This document shows, one piece after another, positions 43,698-52,563 of a stretch of DNA of 64,000 bases. This stretch comes from Spirochaeta isovalerica (lineage in GTDB: Bacteria > Spirochaetota > Spirochaetia > DSM-2461), in NCBI RefSeq assembly GCF_014207565.1, contig NZ_JACHGJ010000007.1, forward strand, positions 1-64,000, in the 5' to 3' direction. The number at the start of each line of letters is the position of its first letter. Within the stretch, counting starts at the first letter, position 1. Position numbers and translations under genes: made by a program. The notes beneath the pieces are model-generated. The model made no database searches. It was not told the DNA's origin and worked only from the letters and a program-made list of their open reading frames with translations.

Positions 43698-44648
43698 ATG
43701 AGAATACTGATAATCGGAGCCGGCGTAACCGGCAGCCTGTTCGCCTCTTATCTGGCCAGCAGCAGAGAAAAGCTGGAAAGGAAATTGAAGGAAAACTTTG
43801 AGCTGAAAATTCTGGCCAGAAACGATACACACAAAAGGCTGAGCGAAAATGGTCTTAAAATCCATCATGTCGTACAGAATGTCACAACCATAGACAGCAT
43901 ACCGGTTATAAAAACACTGGAAAGCGGAGATATCTACGATTACGTATTTGTTTTTCTCCGCAAGACCCAGATCGCCCCGTTGATGGAAGACCTGAGATCG
44001 AACCGGTCCGATCACTTCATATTTGCCGGAAATAACGGAACCGGGCTCGACGGGCTCTGCCCGCCGTTGAAAGTACAGAAGGTCAGTCTCGCTTTTGCCG
44101 GTGTCGGCGGTAAGAGAGAAGGAGATACCGTTTACTCGGTCCATGGAAAAAAGCCGGGAATCACCATAGGCGTGAATAAAAAGACAGCCAGAAAAATCAG
44201 AAAACTGGGAAAGATATTCACCTGGGCCGGTTGCTCTCTCAGGAAAACGAACCGGATGGATGCCTGGCTGAAACATCATCTGGCGCTTGTGGTCCCGCTG
44301 TCGCTGGCTCTCTACCGTGACGGAGGAGACAATGTTTCCCTTTCCGAAAACGGTGATCTGCTTCAGAAGAGCCTGAAAGCTGCAAAAGAAGGTTCAGCCG
44401 CGCTCAGGCGCCAGGGACATCCCGTTGCCCCGGGAAAGCTGAAACTCACTCTATTGATGCCCTGCGTCTTTCTCAAGAGCAGAGTCAAAAAACTGCTAGC
44501 CTCCCCCATAGGCAAGCTTCTCATATACGACCACTGTATGACGGCCCGGGAAGAGATGAGAGAATTGGCCGGAGAACTGCAGGCTCTGGTGGCGCCGGAT
44601 GATAAGCCGAGAGAGAATCTGGAAGAGCTGCTGACTCAAAACAATTGA
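43698..44648 (+). CDS. Ketopantoate reductase (PanE/ApbA)-like NAD(P)-binding protein
   Basis: 316 residues. N-terminal Rossmann motif ILIIGAGVTGSLFASYL, then a 6-phosphogluconate dehydrogenase-like helical C-terminal half. NNGTGLDGL stands where PanE enzymes have the conserved QNG(L/V)G. The catalytic Lys and Glu positions are not clear to me, and the loop (NRMDAWLKHHLALVVPLSLALYRD) is atypical, so it is more safely called a PanE-like reductase of unknown substrate than true ketopantoate reductase. Confidence 0.75.
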   Translation: MRILIIGAGVTGSLFASYLASSREKLERKLKENFELKILARNDTHKRLSENGLKIHHVVQNVTTIDSIPVIKTLESGDIYDYVFVFLRKTQIAPLMEDLRSNRSDHFIFAGNNGTGLDGLCPPLKVQKVSLAFAGVGGKREGDTVYSVHGKKPGITIGVNKKTARKIRKLGKIFTWAGCSLRKTNRMDAWLKHHLALVVPLSLALYRDGGDNVSLSENGDLLQKSLKAAKEGSAALRRQGHPVAPGKLKLTLLMPCVFLKSRVKKLLASPIGKLLIYDHCMTAREEMRELAGELQALVAPDDKPRENLEELLTQNN

Positions 44649-44691
44649 CAACAGGACTGATTAGGAAGAAGATATCAGAAGCAGAAGTATC

Positions 44692-45915
44692 ATGATTGAT
44701 AAGAACTCGATATTCTCAGACATATACCTCAAACTCTCGCTGCACGACAGGAAATCTATTCTCCTCATGGGTGAAACGCCTTTTTTTGAACCGGAAAACA
44801 AAAAAAAGCTGACATCGTTTATTCATCCCGATGACAGGAAAGCCTTTTCCGATGAGCTGGAGGCGGCCCTGGATAAAGCGGAACCCTTTTTCCGGCTTTC
44901 CGACTTCAAACTCAGGGACAGGAAAGGCGACACAAAACATGTCAGCATCAGAGGCAGACTCGGGGACGGGTACTGTGAACTTTTTTTTAACGACGTATCA
45001 GCCTATTACAGAAAAATGGAAAGTCATAACGATCTGATCAACCGTTACGAACAATTGCTGCTGACTCTGAAAGAAGCCGTTTGGGAATGGGATCTGACTG
45101 ATGATTCGGTCGTTTACTCCGACAGATGGTATGAAATGCTGGCTCTGTCGGCAAATGAGATTGAGGATACATTCGAATTCTGGAAAAAACTGGTCCACCC
45201 CGATGATCTGGAAAAGACAATTAAAGCTCTCAATGATCATATAAGCGGGAAAACTGATATTTACGAATGCACATACCGCATGAAAAGAAGTGACGGGACA
45301 TGGATCTGGGTCAGGGACAGAGGTAAGAAGCAGCTGGACAATCACGGTTCCGCGAGACGGATGATCGGTTCCCACAGAGACATAACCGGCGAAAAATCAG
45401 TCCGGGAAAATCTGGAAAAAATGATCATAACCGATGAATTGACCAGCCTTTTCAACCGCAGGCATTATGATGCCCGGATACGCGATGAAATTCTCCGCGC
45501 CGAAAGATACGGTTCCAAATTATCCATTCTTATGATTGATATAGACCTCTTTAAACAGATCAATGACACTTACGGCCACAGAGCCGGTGATATCGCCTTG
45601 AAAGAGCTGGCGAAAACCATAAAAGGTAAAATTCGGAACACCGACTCCGCTTATAGAACAGGCGGTGAAGAATTTGTCGTGATAGCACCGCTTACCGATG
45701 AAAACAGTGCGATGAAAGCGGCGGAGCGGCTTCGCAAGGCCGTTTCGGAAATCCGCGTCGATACGGGTTTCGGTTCTTTCTCCTTCACCATAAGCCTGGG
45801 AATCACAACCCATACCAAAGGCGACACTTACAGCAGCCTGAATGAACGGGCCGATGTGGCTTTATACCTCTCAAAAGAATCAGGCCGGAACTGCGCCACC
45901 CAGAAGCTTCCTTGA
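44692..45915 (+). CDS. Soluble diguanylate cyclase with PAS domains
   Basis: 407 residues, no membrane helix. A first PAS-like region (~1-100), a second, clear PAS/PAC domain (~120-235: WEWDLTDDSVVYSDRWYEMLA, RSDGTWIWVRDRGK) and a GGDEF domain (~240-400) with GGEEF and an RNTD inhibitory site five residues ahead, so it makes cyclic-di-GMP with product inhibition. It is 43 bases after the PanE-like gene and just before the XPB operon. The start codon lacks a good Shine-Dalgarno. Confidence 0.92.
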   Translation: MIDKNSIFSDIYLKLSLHDRKSILLMGETPFFEPENKKKLTSFIHPDDRKAFSDELEAALDKAEPFFRLSDFKLRDRKGDTKHVSIRGRLGDGYCELFFNDVSAYYRKMESHNDLINRYEQLLLTLKEAVWEWDLTDDSVVYSDRWYEMLALSANEIEDTFEFWKKLVHPDDLEKTIKALNDHISGKTDIYECTYRMKRSDGTWIWVRDRGKKQLDNHGSARRMIGSHRDITGEKSVRENLEKMIITDELTSLFNRRHYDARIRDEILRAERYGSKLSILMIDIDLFKQINDTYGHRAGDIALKELAKTIKGKIRNTDSAYRTGGEEFVVIAPLTDENSAMKAAERLRKAVSEIRVDTGFGSFSFTISLGITTHTKGDTYSSLNERADVALYLSKESGRNCATQKLP

Positions 45916-45933
45916 CCTGATTTTTCCCTTCTA

Positions 45934-45962
45934 TTGTAAATTCAGGCTCTGTGGTTTAAAAT
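45934..45962 (+). promoter_or_regulatory. Promoter of the XPB operon, leaderless type
   Basis: -35 TTGTAA (45934-45939), spacer of 17, -10 TAAAAT (45957-45962), eight bases to ATG 45971. This gives the helicase and its partner an own transcript. Confidence 0.5.
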
Positions 45963-45970
45963 GAACTCTT

Positions 45971-47656
45971 ATGGTTGGAAACAGCATGAAGCCCCTGATC
46001 GTCCAGGGAGACAGTTCAATACTCCTGGAAGTTCACAATGACAGCTTTGAAGCAGCCCGGGCCGATATCAATCCTTTTTGCGAACTGGAAAAATCGCCGG
46101 AACATATACACACATACAGAATTTCCCCCCTTTCACTCTGGAACGGAGCCTCGGCGGGAATAAGGGCGGATGAAGTTCTTGAGATACTGGAAAAACACTC
46201 CCGGTATCCCATTCCCGAGAACGTCAGCTTCCGCATCCGGGATCTGATTTCCCGCTTCGGAAAACTGAAACTGACCGAAACTGAAGATCCGGCCATACTC
46301 CAGCTTCATATCGATGACAAGCTTATCGATGCGGAAATCGCCGCGAACAGAAAACTGGCCAGATATCTGACAAGACACGGCAACTCTTTTCTTCTGCAGC
46401 TTTACGACAGGGGCACCATAAAACTGGAACTGATTAAGCTGGGCTACCCGGTGGAGGATCTGGCCTCCCTCAAAAAGGGAGACCCTCTCGATTTCCATCT
46501 GCGCGATAAAAGACTGGACGGAAGCGATTTCCAGGTCAGAGAATACCAGAGGGAAGCTGCGGAAGCCTTTGTGGGCAATAACCGTCCCGGAACGGGCTTC
46601 GGCACGATTGTTCTGCCCTGCGGTTCGGGAAAAACCATCGTCGGCATGACCATAATGGACCTTCTGAAAACCAATACCCTTATTCTGACGACCAATGTGG
46701 CGGCGGTCCATCAGTGGATCGACGAACTGACTGACAAGAGCACCCTCTCCCGCGAGGAAATAGGCGAATACACCGGCGACCGGAAAGAGATTAAGGGTAT
46801 AACTATCGGGACCTATCAGATACTGGTGTGGCGAAAAGACAAAGAAAGCGCCTATAAGCATTTTCAACTATTCCGGGAGAGAAACTGGGGCCTGATCATA
46901 TATGATGAAGTTCATCTGCTTCCCGCACCCGTTTTCAGGGTGACCGCCGAATTGCAGACCGTTCGGAGGGTCGGATTGACAGCCACTCTCGTAAGAGAGG
47001 ACGGCGCGGAGGAAAACGTCTTTTCCCTGGTTGGTCCCAAGCGCTTTGAAATCCCCTGGAAACAGCTTGAAGCCCAGGGATGGATAGCCGAGGCGATCTG
47101 TCACGAAATCCGCATAGACCTTCCGGAAGATGAAAAAATCCATTACGCCACAGCCGATCAGAGGCGGAAATTCCGCATCGCTTCAGAAAACCCGATTAAA
47201 ATGGAAATCACTTCGGAGCTGATAGCCAACCACCGGGAGGATTCAATTCTCGTGATCGGACAGTATATCGATCAGCTGCAGAAAATATCCAAAGCATTAA
47301 AAGCTCCCATAATCACGGGTAAAACTCCGAACCAGGAAAGGGAGCGCATCTTCGAGGATTTCCGCCGGAAAAAAATCCATGTTCTTGTCGTATCGAAAGT
47401 GGCGAACTTCGCCATCAACCTGCCTGACGCTTCAGTGGCCATCCAGATTTCGGGAACATTCGGTTCACGCCAGGAGGAGGCTCAGAGGCTGGGAAGGATT
47501 CTGCGGCCCAAAGAAAAAAATTCCTACTTTTATTCAGTTGTCTCCCGGTATACGGTTGAAGAGGAGTACGCGGCCAACCGGCAGCAGTTTCTTACGGAAC
47601 AGGGTTACAAGTATCATATAGAAATGTGGGGAAGAGACGAATTTATACATGACTAA
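45971..47656 (+). CDS. XPB/Ssl2-type DNA helicase
   Basis: 561 residues; ATG 45986 is an alternative start. A 3'-5' SF2 helicase of the ERCC3/XPB family. Residues ~8-95 form an XPB N-terminal module (LIVQGD...HTYRISPLSLWNGASAG). The helicase core is complete: Walker A LPCGSGKT (~215-222), DEVH (312-315), GLTATL, the XPB-specific RED motif (342-344), and motif VI QEEAQRLGRILRPK (~501-514). In eukaryotes XPB opens DNA in repair and transcription initiation; bacterial members are helicases whose pathway is not settled. The 3' end overlaps the partner gene by 8 bases. Confidence 0.94.
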   Translation: MVGNSMKPLIVQGDSSILLEVHNDSFEAARADINPFCELEKSPEHIHTYRISPLSLWNGASAGIRADEVLEILEKHSRYPIPENVSFRIRDLISRFGKLKLTETEDPAILQLHIDDKLIDAEIAANRKLARYLTRHGNSFLLQLYDRGTIKLELIKLGYPVEDLASLKKGDPLDFHLRDKRLDGSDFQVREYQREAAEAFVGNNRPGTGFGTIVLPCGSGKTIVGMTIMDLLKTNTLILTTNVAAVHQWIDELTDKSTLSREEIGEYTGDRKEIKGITIGTYQILVWRKDKESAYKHFQLFRERNWGLIIYDEVHLLPAPVFRVTAELQTVRRVGLTATLVREDGAEENVFSLVGPKRFEIPWKQLEAQGWIAEAICHEIRIDLPEDEKIHYATADQRRKFRIASENPIKMEITSELIANHREDSILVIGQYIDQLQKISKALKAPIITGKTPNQERERIFEDFRRKKIHVLVVSKVANFAINLPDASVAIQISGTFGSRQEEAQRLGRILRPKEKNSYFYSVVSRYTVEEEYAANRQQFLTEQGYKYHIEMWGRDEFIHD

Positions 47657-49616
47657 AGATGAGGAATGGCGGAAAATCATTCTGGCCATTAACGACAACA
47701 CATTCTTCGATCTCATGCGGAACTACCTGGGCAGAATAGAAACGCCCTTCAACAAGCAGGATCTGATGAACAGGCTGGTCAATTTTCTTTCCAGCAACGA
47801 CATACGCGATACGCTCCTCTCACTGATAGATGAAGATGAAGCGAGACTTCTCTCCGCTGTAGGACTGACGGGCGGAGCGACGGAATCACAGCTGCGTTCC
47901 AGTTTTCCCCGATGGACCTATCTCGAACTGCTGACGCGGATCGGGAATCTGGAAGAGCGTTTTCTTATCTATCGGCGCAAGGGGATATATAATCTGACGC
48001 CCCTTTTCGAGGAAGAACTGCAACGGGATTACATTTCCCCTTCTCTCCTTATCAAAACGGAGGAAGCCGCTGCGGGATTCGATCCCCCCTTATGGTTCTG
48101 CGATCCTCTGATGATAGCCCTCTACTCCTTCTTCCGTTCCGACAGCAATCTGATAAAAATCGACGGCTCTGTCAAAAAGAGGGGCTCCGACAAACTGGAA
48201 GAACTTTTCCCCCATGTTTTCGCCGGAGACGAAGGGCTCGAACGGTTCAATCTGGTTTTGAAAATGCTGACAAATCTCCATCTTCTTGAAATCATAGAAG
48301 GGGATATTTCCCTCAATCATGGTGAGTGGATCCGTTTGGCCGATAGACCGGAGAGAGACCGATACAGCCTCTATTACGGAGCCGCGCTGGCGGACAGTCC
48401 CGCAGGCGTTGCCGCCATGGCTGACTTCTTTGTGCGGTTTTTCAAAAACTTTCCCGAAGGCCGATCAGTCTACAGCGATTCACTGGCACCGTACTTCCTT
48501 ATTTTCTGTTCTACCGGACCGGCTTTTCATCCGGAGAAAGTGCAGAAAATCCTCTGTGATCTCAATATTCTGGTCCATTCGGGACAGGGTCTCAAATTAA
48601 ACGGGATACTTCAATTCAGAGAGGAGAATTCCCCACATGATGATCACCCCCTGATCGTCCAGCCCAATTTTGAAGTGACAGTCAGACAGACCGCATCTCT
48701 CGGCGATCTGATCGAAACGGCCGGAGCACTGGATTTGATCCAATACGATCTCTACTCCCGTTTCAGCCTGACCAGAAAAAGCTTTCTGAGAGCTTTCAGC
48801 GGCGGATTAACTCCGGTTCAGTTAAGGGACCATCTGGAAACCCTCAGCGGTAAGGACATTCCTCAGAATATATCCATCTCTCTTGACGACTGGGCCAGCG
48901 AGCATGAAAAAGTCATGATCTATAAAGGGACGGTTATGAAAGTGGCCGAGGACAAGAGAATCTTTATTGAAAAAACTGATGTGCTCAAACCATTCATTCT
49001 CGAAGTGCTGGCCGATGGCGTGTATATGATGAAAGAGGGATATGAGCGCCAATGGCTGGAAGCTCTGGAAAACCTCTCCATAACCCCAAGAGTTATGGAC
49101 AGTTCGCTAGAGAAGAAGGAAGAGTTCAATACTCCCGTACTGACAAAGCATTTCAACTGGAAACTGACTACCCGGTCTCTTTGGAATCAGACTTTCAGAG
49201 AGGATTCAGAGAAAGGGACAGAGCTGACAGAAAAGCTGCTGAAGATTCTCGATAAGAGCGGAATAAAAGGCGATGAGAAAAAGGAGCTGGAAGCGAGAAT
49301 AAGAAGGAAGCTGATCTTTCATCCTAATCAAATCAACAAGGGAATTGTCCGTCCTGAGATTACCGAAGCGCGGGGAATGAATTTTCAGGGGAAGGTCCGT
49401 CTCGTCGAATCGGCCCTGCAGAACAGCTCCGACAGACTGGAACTGACATATTTTTCAGGAGGAGATGCGCGGAGTATTCTCGTTCAGCCTCTGGAGTTGA
49501 AAAAAGAGGAAAACGACAGGATCCTCGAAGGGAGAATACTCCCCGACGAAGAACCGATTGTACTCAGGGTCAGCAAGATCTCAAAAATACGAAAAATCAG
49601 AAGCTCTCTTTTTTAG
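47649..49616 (+). CDS. XPB partner: helicase-associated domain protein with WYL-like C-terminus, p52/Tfb2-like layout
   Basis: 655 residues. The N-terminal third contains winged-helix-like segments (to ~120). Residues ~335-420 hold a helicase-associated (PF13625-like) module: PLIVQPNFEVTV, then SRFSLTRKSFLRAFSGGLTP, IPQNISISLDDWASEHEK. This looks like the same module as the XPB N-terminus. Residues ~580-650 resemble a WYL domain (LELTYFSGGDARSILVQPLEL, VLRVSKISKIRKI). Mycobacterium tuberculosis likewise has a PF13625 protein next to its XPB gene (recollection). The 8-base overlap with XPB implies an obligate pair. Confidence 0.85.
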   Translation: MTKDEEWRKIILAINDNTFFDLMRNYLGRIETPFNKQDLMNRLVNFLSSNDIRDTLLSLIDEDEARLLSAVGLTGGATESQLRSSFPRWTYLELLTRIGNLEERFLIYRRKGIYNLTPLFEEELQRDYISPSLLIKTEEAAAGFDPPLWFCDPLMIALYSFFRSDSNLIKIDGSVKKRGSDKLEELFPHVFAGDEGLERFNLVLKMLTNLHLLEIIEGDISLNHGEWIRLADRPERDRYSLYYGAALADSPAGVAAMADFFVRFFKNFPEGRSVYSDSLAPYFLIFCSTGPAFHPEKVQKILCDLNILVHSGQGLKLNGILQFREENSPHDDHPLIVQPNFEVTVRQTASLGDLIETAGALDLIQYDLYSRFSLTRKSFLRAFSGGLTPVQLRDHLETLSGKDIPQNISISLDDWASEHEKVMIYKGTVMKVAEDKRIFIEKTDVLKPFILEVLADGVYMMKEGYERQWLEALENLSITPRVMDSSLEKKEEFNTPVLTKHFNWKLTTRSLWNQTFREDSEKGTELTEKLLKILDKSGIKGDEKKELEARIRRKLIFHPNQINKGIVRPEITEARGMNFQGKVRLVESALQNSSDRLELTYFSGGDARSILVQPLELKKEENDRILEGRILPDEEPIVLRVSKISKIRKIRSSLF

Positions 49617-50722
49617 CATACATTGGCTTCAAGCTGCGCCTTTCGCGCGGCATAATGTTTCGAATCACCCCACTGATCGAATGCAACATCTCTCCCGATC
49701 GACCGGACTCTGCCCAGAAGGCAGCTCTTGCACTCCTGCCGCCCTTCATCCATGCAGGGTTTCCCTTCATAGAGTTTATAGCTGGAGCGAACCTCTGTGG
49801 GTGTAATGTTGGGCATGGTGACATTGGCACCATAGGAAAGCCCTCTCTCCCGGCCGTCTGGCACAACTGCCTGCAGAGCCGTGGTGGCGGCTATATTCAC
49901 ATCTTTGAGAACAATCCGGCAGACTGCAATCATATTGAGCGACAGCTGCAGAAGCTCATCCTTCTCCATTTGACCTTCTGATGCCATAGGGGTCTGATTG
50001 TGAACGAGATAGGGTCCCATTCCGATCATATCGATGTCCTTTTCCTTAAAAAAAAGAATATCCCTGGCCAGCATGGCTGTTGTCTGACCGGGAGAGCCGA
50101 TCATGACTCCCGTCCCGACCTGAAATCCCGCTTCTTTGAGATAATCGAGGCAGAGTATCCTCTCTTCAAGCTTCTGGGAAGCGGGATGGAGAGACTGATA
50201 GAGTTCTTCATTTGTCGTTTCAATGCGGAGGAGATAGCGATGGGCTCCCGCGGCAAAAAACCGCCTGTAAGTTTCAAGGCTCTGCTCTCCGACGCTGAGG
50301 GTGATGCCGACACCTTCGGGAAGCTTTTCCGATCGGGTTTCCTTCTTGATTTCCCTGATGAGATCTTCCACATAATCGACAAAAGCGGGATCCCGCCTTT
50401 CTCCCGACTGAAGCACGACCGAACCGTAGCCCTGATCGGCGCACCATTTCGCCGAAGAGACAACCGTCTCGCGATCGAGACTGTAGCGGTCCACCTGTTT
50501 ATTGCTTTTGCGGATGCCGCAATAGTGGCAGTCGAGGGCGCAGATATTGGAAAACTCAACGATTCCTCTGTAGTAGACGGAATCGCCGATATGAGAGTTG
50601 AGAATTTCATTGGCTCTGTTTTTCAACCGCTCCACATCTTCGGTGTTTCTGAGAGAGAGCAGTTTTTCGATATCCTGCACCGTGTAGTTTTTTTTATATA
50701 GAAGATCGTTCAGATCAGACAA
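49613..50722 (-). CDS. hydE: [FeFe]-hydrogenase maturase HydE (radical SAM)
   Basis: 369 residues from TTG 50722, supported by GGAGGAG six bases ahead. Radical SAM cluster motif CALDCHYCGI (CxxxCxxC, ~residues 61-68), a GVGITLSVGE strand, and the HydE-type LLRIETTNEELYQSLHP and GSPGQTTAMLARDI stretches; this also separates it from BioB and PylB. HydE helps build the di-iron subcluster of [FeFe] hydrogenase. HydF, HydG and a hydrogenase are not in the window. It ends with CMDEGRQECKSCLLGR, an extra cysteine cluster present in many HydE. It converges on the XPB partner gene with a 4-base overlap. Confidence 0.9.
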   Translation of the reverse strand: MSDLNDLLYKKNYTVQDIEKLLSLRNTEDVERLKNRANEILNSHIGDSVYYRGIVEFSNICALDCHYCGIRKSNKQVDRYSLDRETVVSSAKWCADQGYGSVVLQSGERRDPAFVDYVEDLIREIKKETRSEKLPEGVGITLSVGEQSLETYRRFFAAGAHRYLLRIETTNEELYQSLHPASQKLEERILCLDYLKEAGFQVGTGVMIGSPGQTTAMLARDILFFKEKDIDMIGMGPYLVHNQTPMASEGQMEKDELLQLSLNMIAVCRIVLKDVNIAATTALQAVVPDGRERGLSYGANVTMPNITPTEVRSSYKLYEGKPCMDEGRQECKSCLLGRVRSIGRDVAFDQWGDSKHYAARKAQLEANVC

Positions 50723-50809
50723 TGTTCACTCCTCCTGCGGTGAAAACATTCTTCACCATGATAGTGAACTTAGTCAAGGTTGATTCAGCTCGAATTGATA
50801 TAATTTTAT

Positions 50810-51052
50810 CTATTTAATCTGGCAGTGGATATAGAGTTCTTCCATCTCGCTATTCAGAAGCTCCTCTTCCCTTTTGGTGATCAGGCTATCCTCCTGAAGA
50901 GCTTTAATGCACTCTTTAATCCCGCTGATTCCGGCGTAAAGGCAGGCGAGTTCGCCGATGTCTTCGGGGTTGTGTTCCATAACCCAGTCAATTTTTTTCA
51001 GGTAATTTTGAGCGGCTCTCTGAATGCTCTGTGCGGCAGTACTTTTAATCAT
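50810..51052 (-). CDS. Small helical protein of unknown function
   Basis: 80 residues, helical, no membrane segment. Very strong Shine-Dalgarno (AGGAGG, 5 bases before ATG 51052), so it is expressed. The middle (NPEDIGELACLYAGISGIKECIKALQ) and the acidic end (KREEELLNSEMEELYIHCQIK) give no family match. A small hairpin (CCCGT/ACGGG) lies 25 bases upstream of the start. Confidence 0.65.
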   Translation of the reverse strand: MIKSTAAQSIQRAAQNYLKKIDWVMEHNPEDIGELACLYAGISGIKECIKALQEDSLITKREEELLNSEMEELYIHCQIK

Positions 51053-51132
51053 GACAACCTCCTGTCACGGAGGATCCCGTCTTTTACGGGACTTCCACTT
51101 TAAATTCTATTGTCACGAACCGGCTTTTTCAA

Positions 51133-51186
51133 CAAAAAAAAGGGGGGACTGCTCCGTTCCCATCATCAAACAACGGAACAGTCCCC
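51133..51186 (-). terminator. Terminator of the xylose operon
   Basis: A 15-base stem (51144-51158 with 51172-51186, one G-U pair) around a 13-base loop, followed on the minus strand by a run of T residues (51133-51141). It lies 38 bases after the xylA stop. Confidence 0.95.
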
Positions 51187-51223
51187 GGAAAAAACGAAAA
51201 AGGAGACTATCTTATATACTTTA

Positions 51224-52540
51224 TCAACCGAACATATATCGGTTAAGCATATTCTCTATCATTTCCTGCTTACCACTGATCTGGGGCACAGGAGCGTCGG
51301 CAGCGGCGAAATCGCGTAGATCTTCCAGAGTCATCTTGCCCTGTTCGAACTCGAGACCTTTGCCTGTATTGAAAGACTCGTATCTCTTGTCGAGCATAGC
51401 GGCCAGTTTGCCGTCCTGATTGATTTTATCAGTTACTTCAAGAGCCAGAGCAAAAGTATCCATACCGCCGATATGGGCATGGAAGAGGTCTTCCAGGTCG
51501 GTGGAGTTTCTTCTCACCTTCGCATCGAAGTTGAGTCCGCCCGATCCGAGCCCGCCGTTGTCCATGATAACCATCATGGCTTTAAGCGCGTCGTAGACAT
51601 TGGTGGGGAACTGGTCCGTATCCCATCCGTTCTGAGGATCACCGATATTGGCATCTACCGATCCGAGAAGTCCCGCGTCGGCAGCCACTCTCAGCTCATG
51701 ATCGAATGAATGTCCGGCCAGAGTCGCGTGGTTGGCCTCGATATTGAGTTTGAAATCCTTTTCCAGTCCGTGCTCTTTCAGGAAACCGATAACAGTTGCC
51801 GAGTCCACATCGTACTGGTGCTTTGACGGTTCCATGGGTTTCGGTTCGATGAGGAACGTTCCCTTGAATCCGATTTTTCTACCGTAATCTCTTGCCAGAG
51901 TGAGGAACTGAGCCATATGCTCCAGTTCTTTTTTCATATTGGTGTTGAGAAGGCTTGTGTACCCTTCCCTTCCGCCCCAGAATACGTAATTCTCACCGCC
52001 GAGGATCACATTCGCGTCAAGAGAGGCTTTGATCTGGGCTGCCGCTCTGGCGAGGATTCTGAAATCGGGGTTTGTGGAAGCTCCGTTCATATAGCGGGGA
52101 TGAGAGAAGGCATTGGCCGTGTTCCACAGTAGTTTGACACCGGTGGCTTTCTGTCTTTCCAGGAGCAGTTCCGTTGTCTTTTTATAGTTAGCTTCATATT
52201 CGGTAACCGAATCCGCATCGGGAGACGCGTCTATGTCGTGGAAGCAGTAATAGGGAGCACCCACTTTTGTAATGAATTCAAAGGCTGCATCGGCTTTTTC
52301 CTCGGCGTTCTTCCAGGGATGGACAATCGTTCCGTTTCCGAAAGGATCGCTTCCGTCTGCGCAGAATGTGTGCCAGTAGGCAACGGCAAAACGCAGATGC
52401 TCTTTCATCGTCTTTCCGGCGATGACTTTGTTCTCATCGTAGAATTTGAAGGCCAGGGGATTGTCCGATCCTCTGCCTTCGAATTTGATCTTTCCGATTC
52501 CCGGAAAATATTCTTTGTTTCCTTTGTAGATTTCTGACAT
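51224..52540 (-). CDS. xylA: Xylose isomerase
   Basis: 438 residues, the usual length for class II enzymes. Converts D-xylose to D-xylulose. Metal and catalytic motifs are present: [40 protein letters not shown], and the HDIDASPD segment. Starts at ATG 52540 with AAGGAG seven bases ahead. It follows xylB by 23 bases on the same strand and is closed by a strong terminator. Confidence 0.98.
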   Translation of the reverse strand: MSEIYKGNKEYFPGIGKIKFEGRGSDNPLAFKFYDENKVIAGKTMKEHLRFAVAYWHTFCADGSDPFGNGTIVHPWKNAEEKADAAFEFITKVGAPYYCFHDIDASPDADSVTEYEANYKKTTELLLERQKATGVKLLWNTANAFSHPRYMNGASTNPDFRILARAAAQIKASLDANVILGGENYVFWGGREGYTSLLNTNMKKELEHMAQFLTLARDYGRKIGFKGTFLIEPKPMEPSKHQYDVDSATVIGFLKEHGLEKDFKLNIEANHATLAGHSFDHELRVAADAGLLGSVDANIGDPQNGWDTDQFPTNVYDALKAMMVIMDNGGLGSGGLNFDAKVRRNSTDLEDLFHAHIGGMDTFALALEVTDKINQDGKLAAMLDKRYESFNTGKGLEFEQGKMTLEDLRDFAAADAPVPQISGKQEMIENMLNRYMFG

Positions 52541-52563
52541 ATGTCTGACTCCTTATTTATGAT

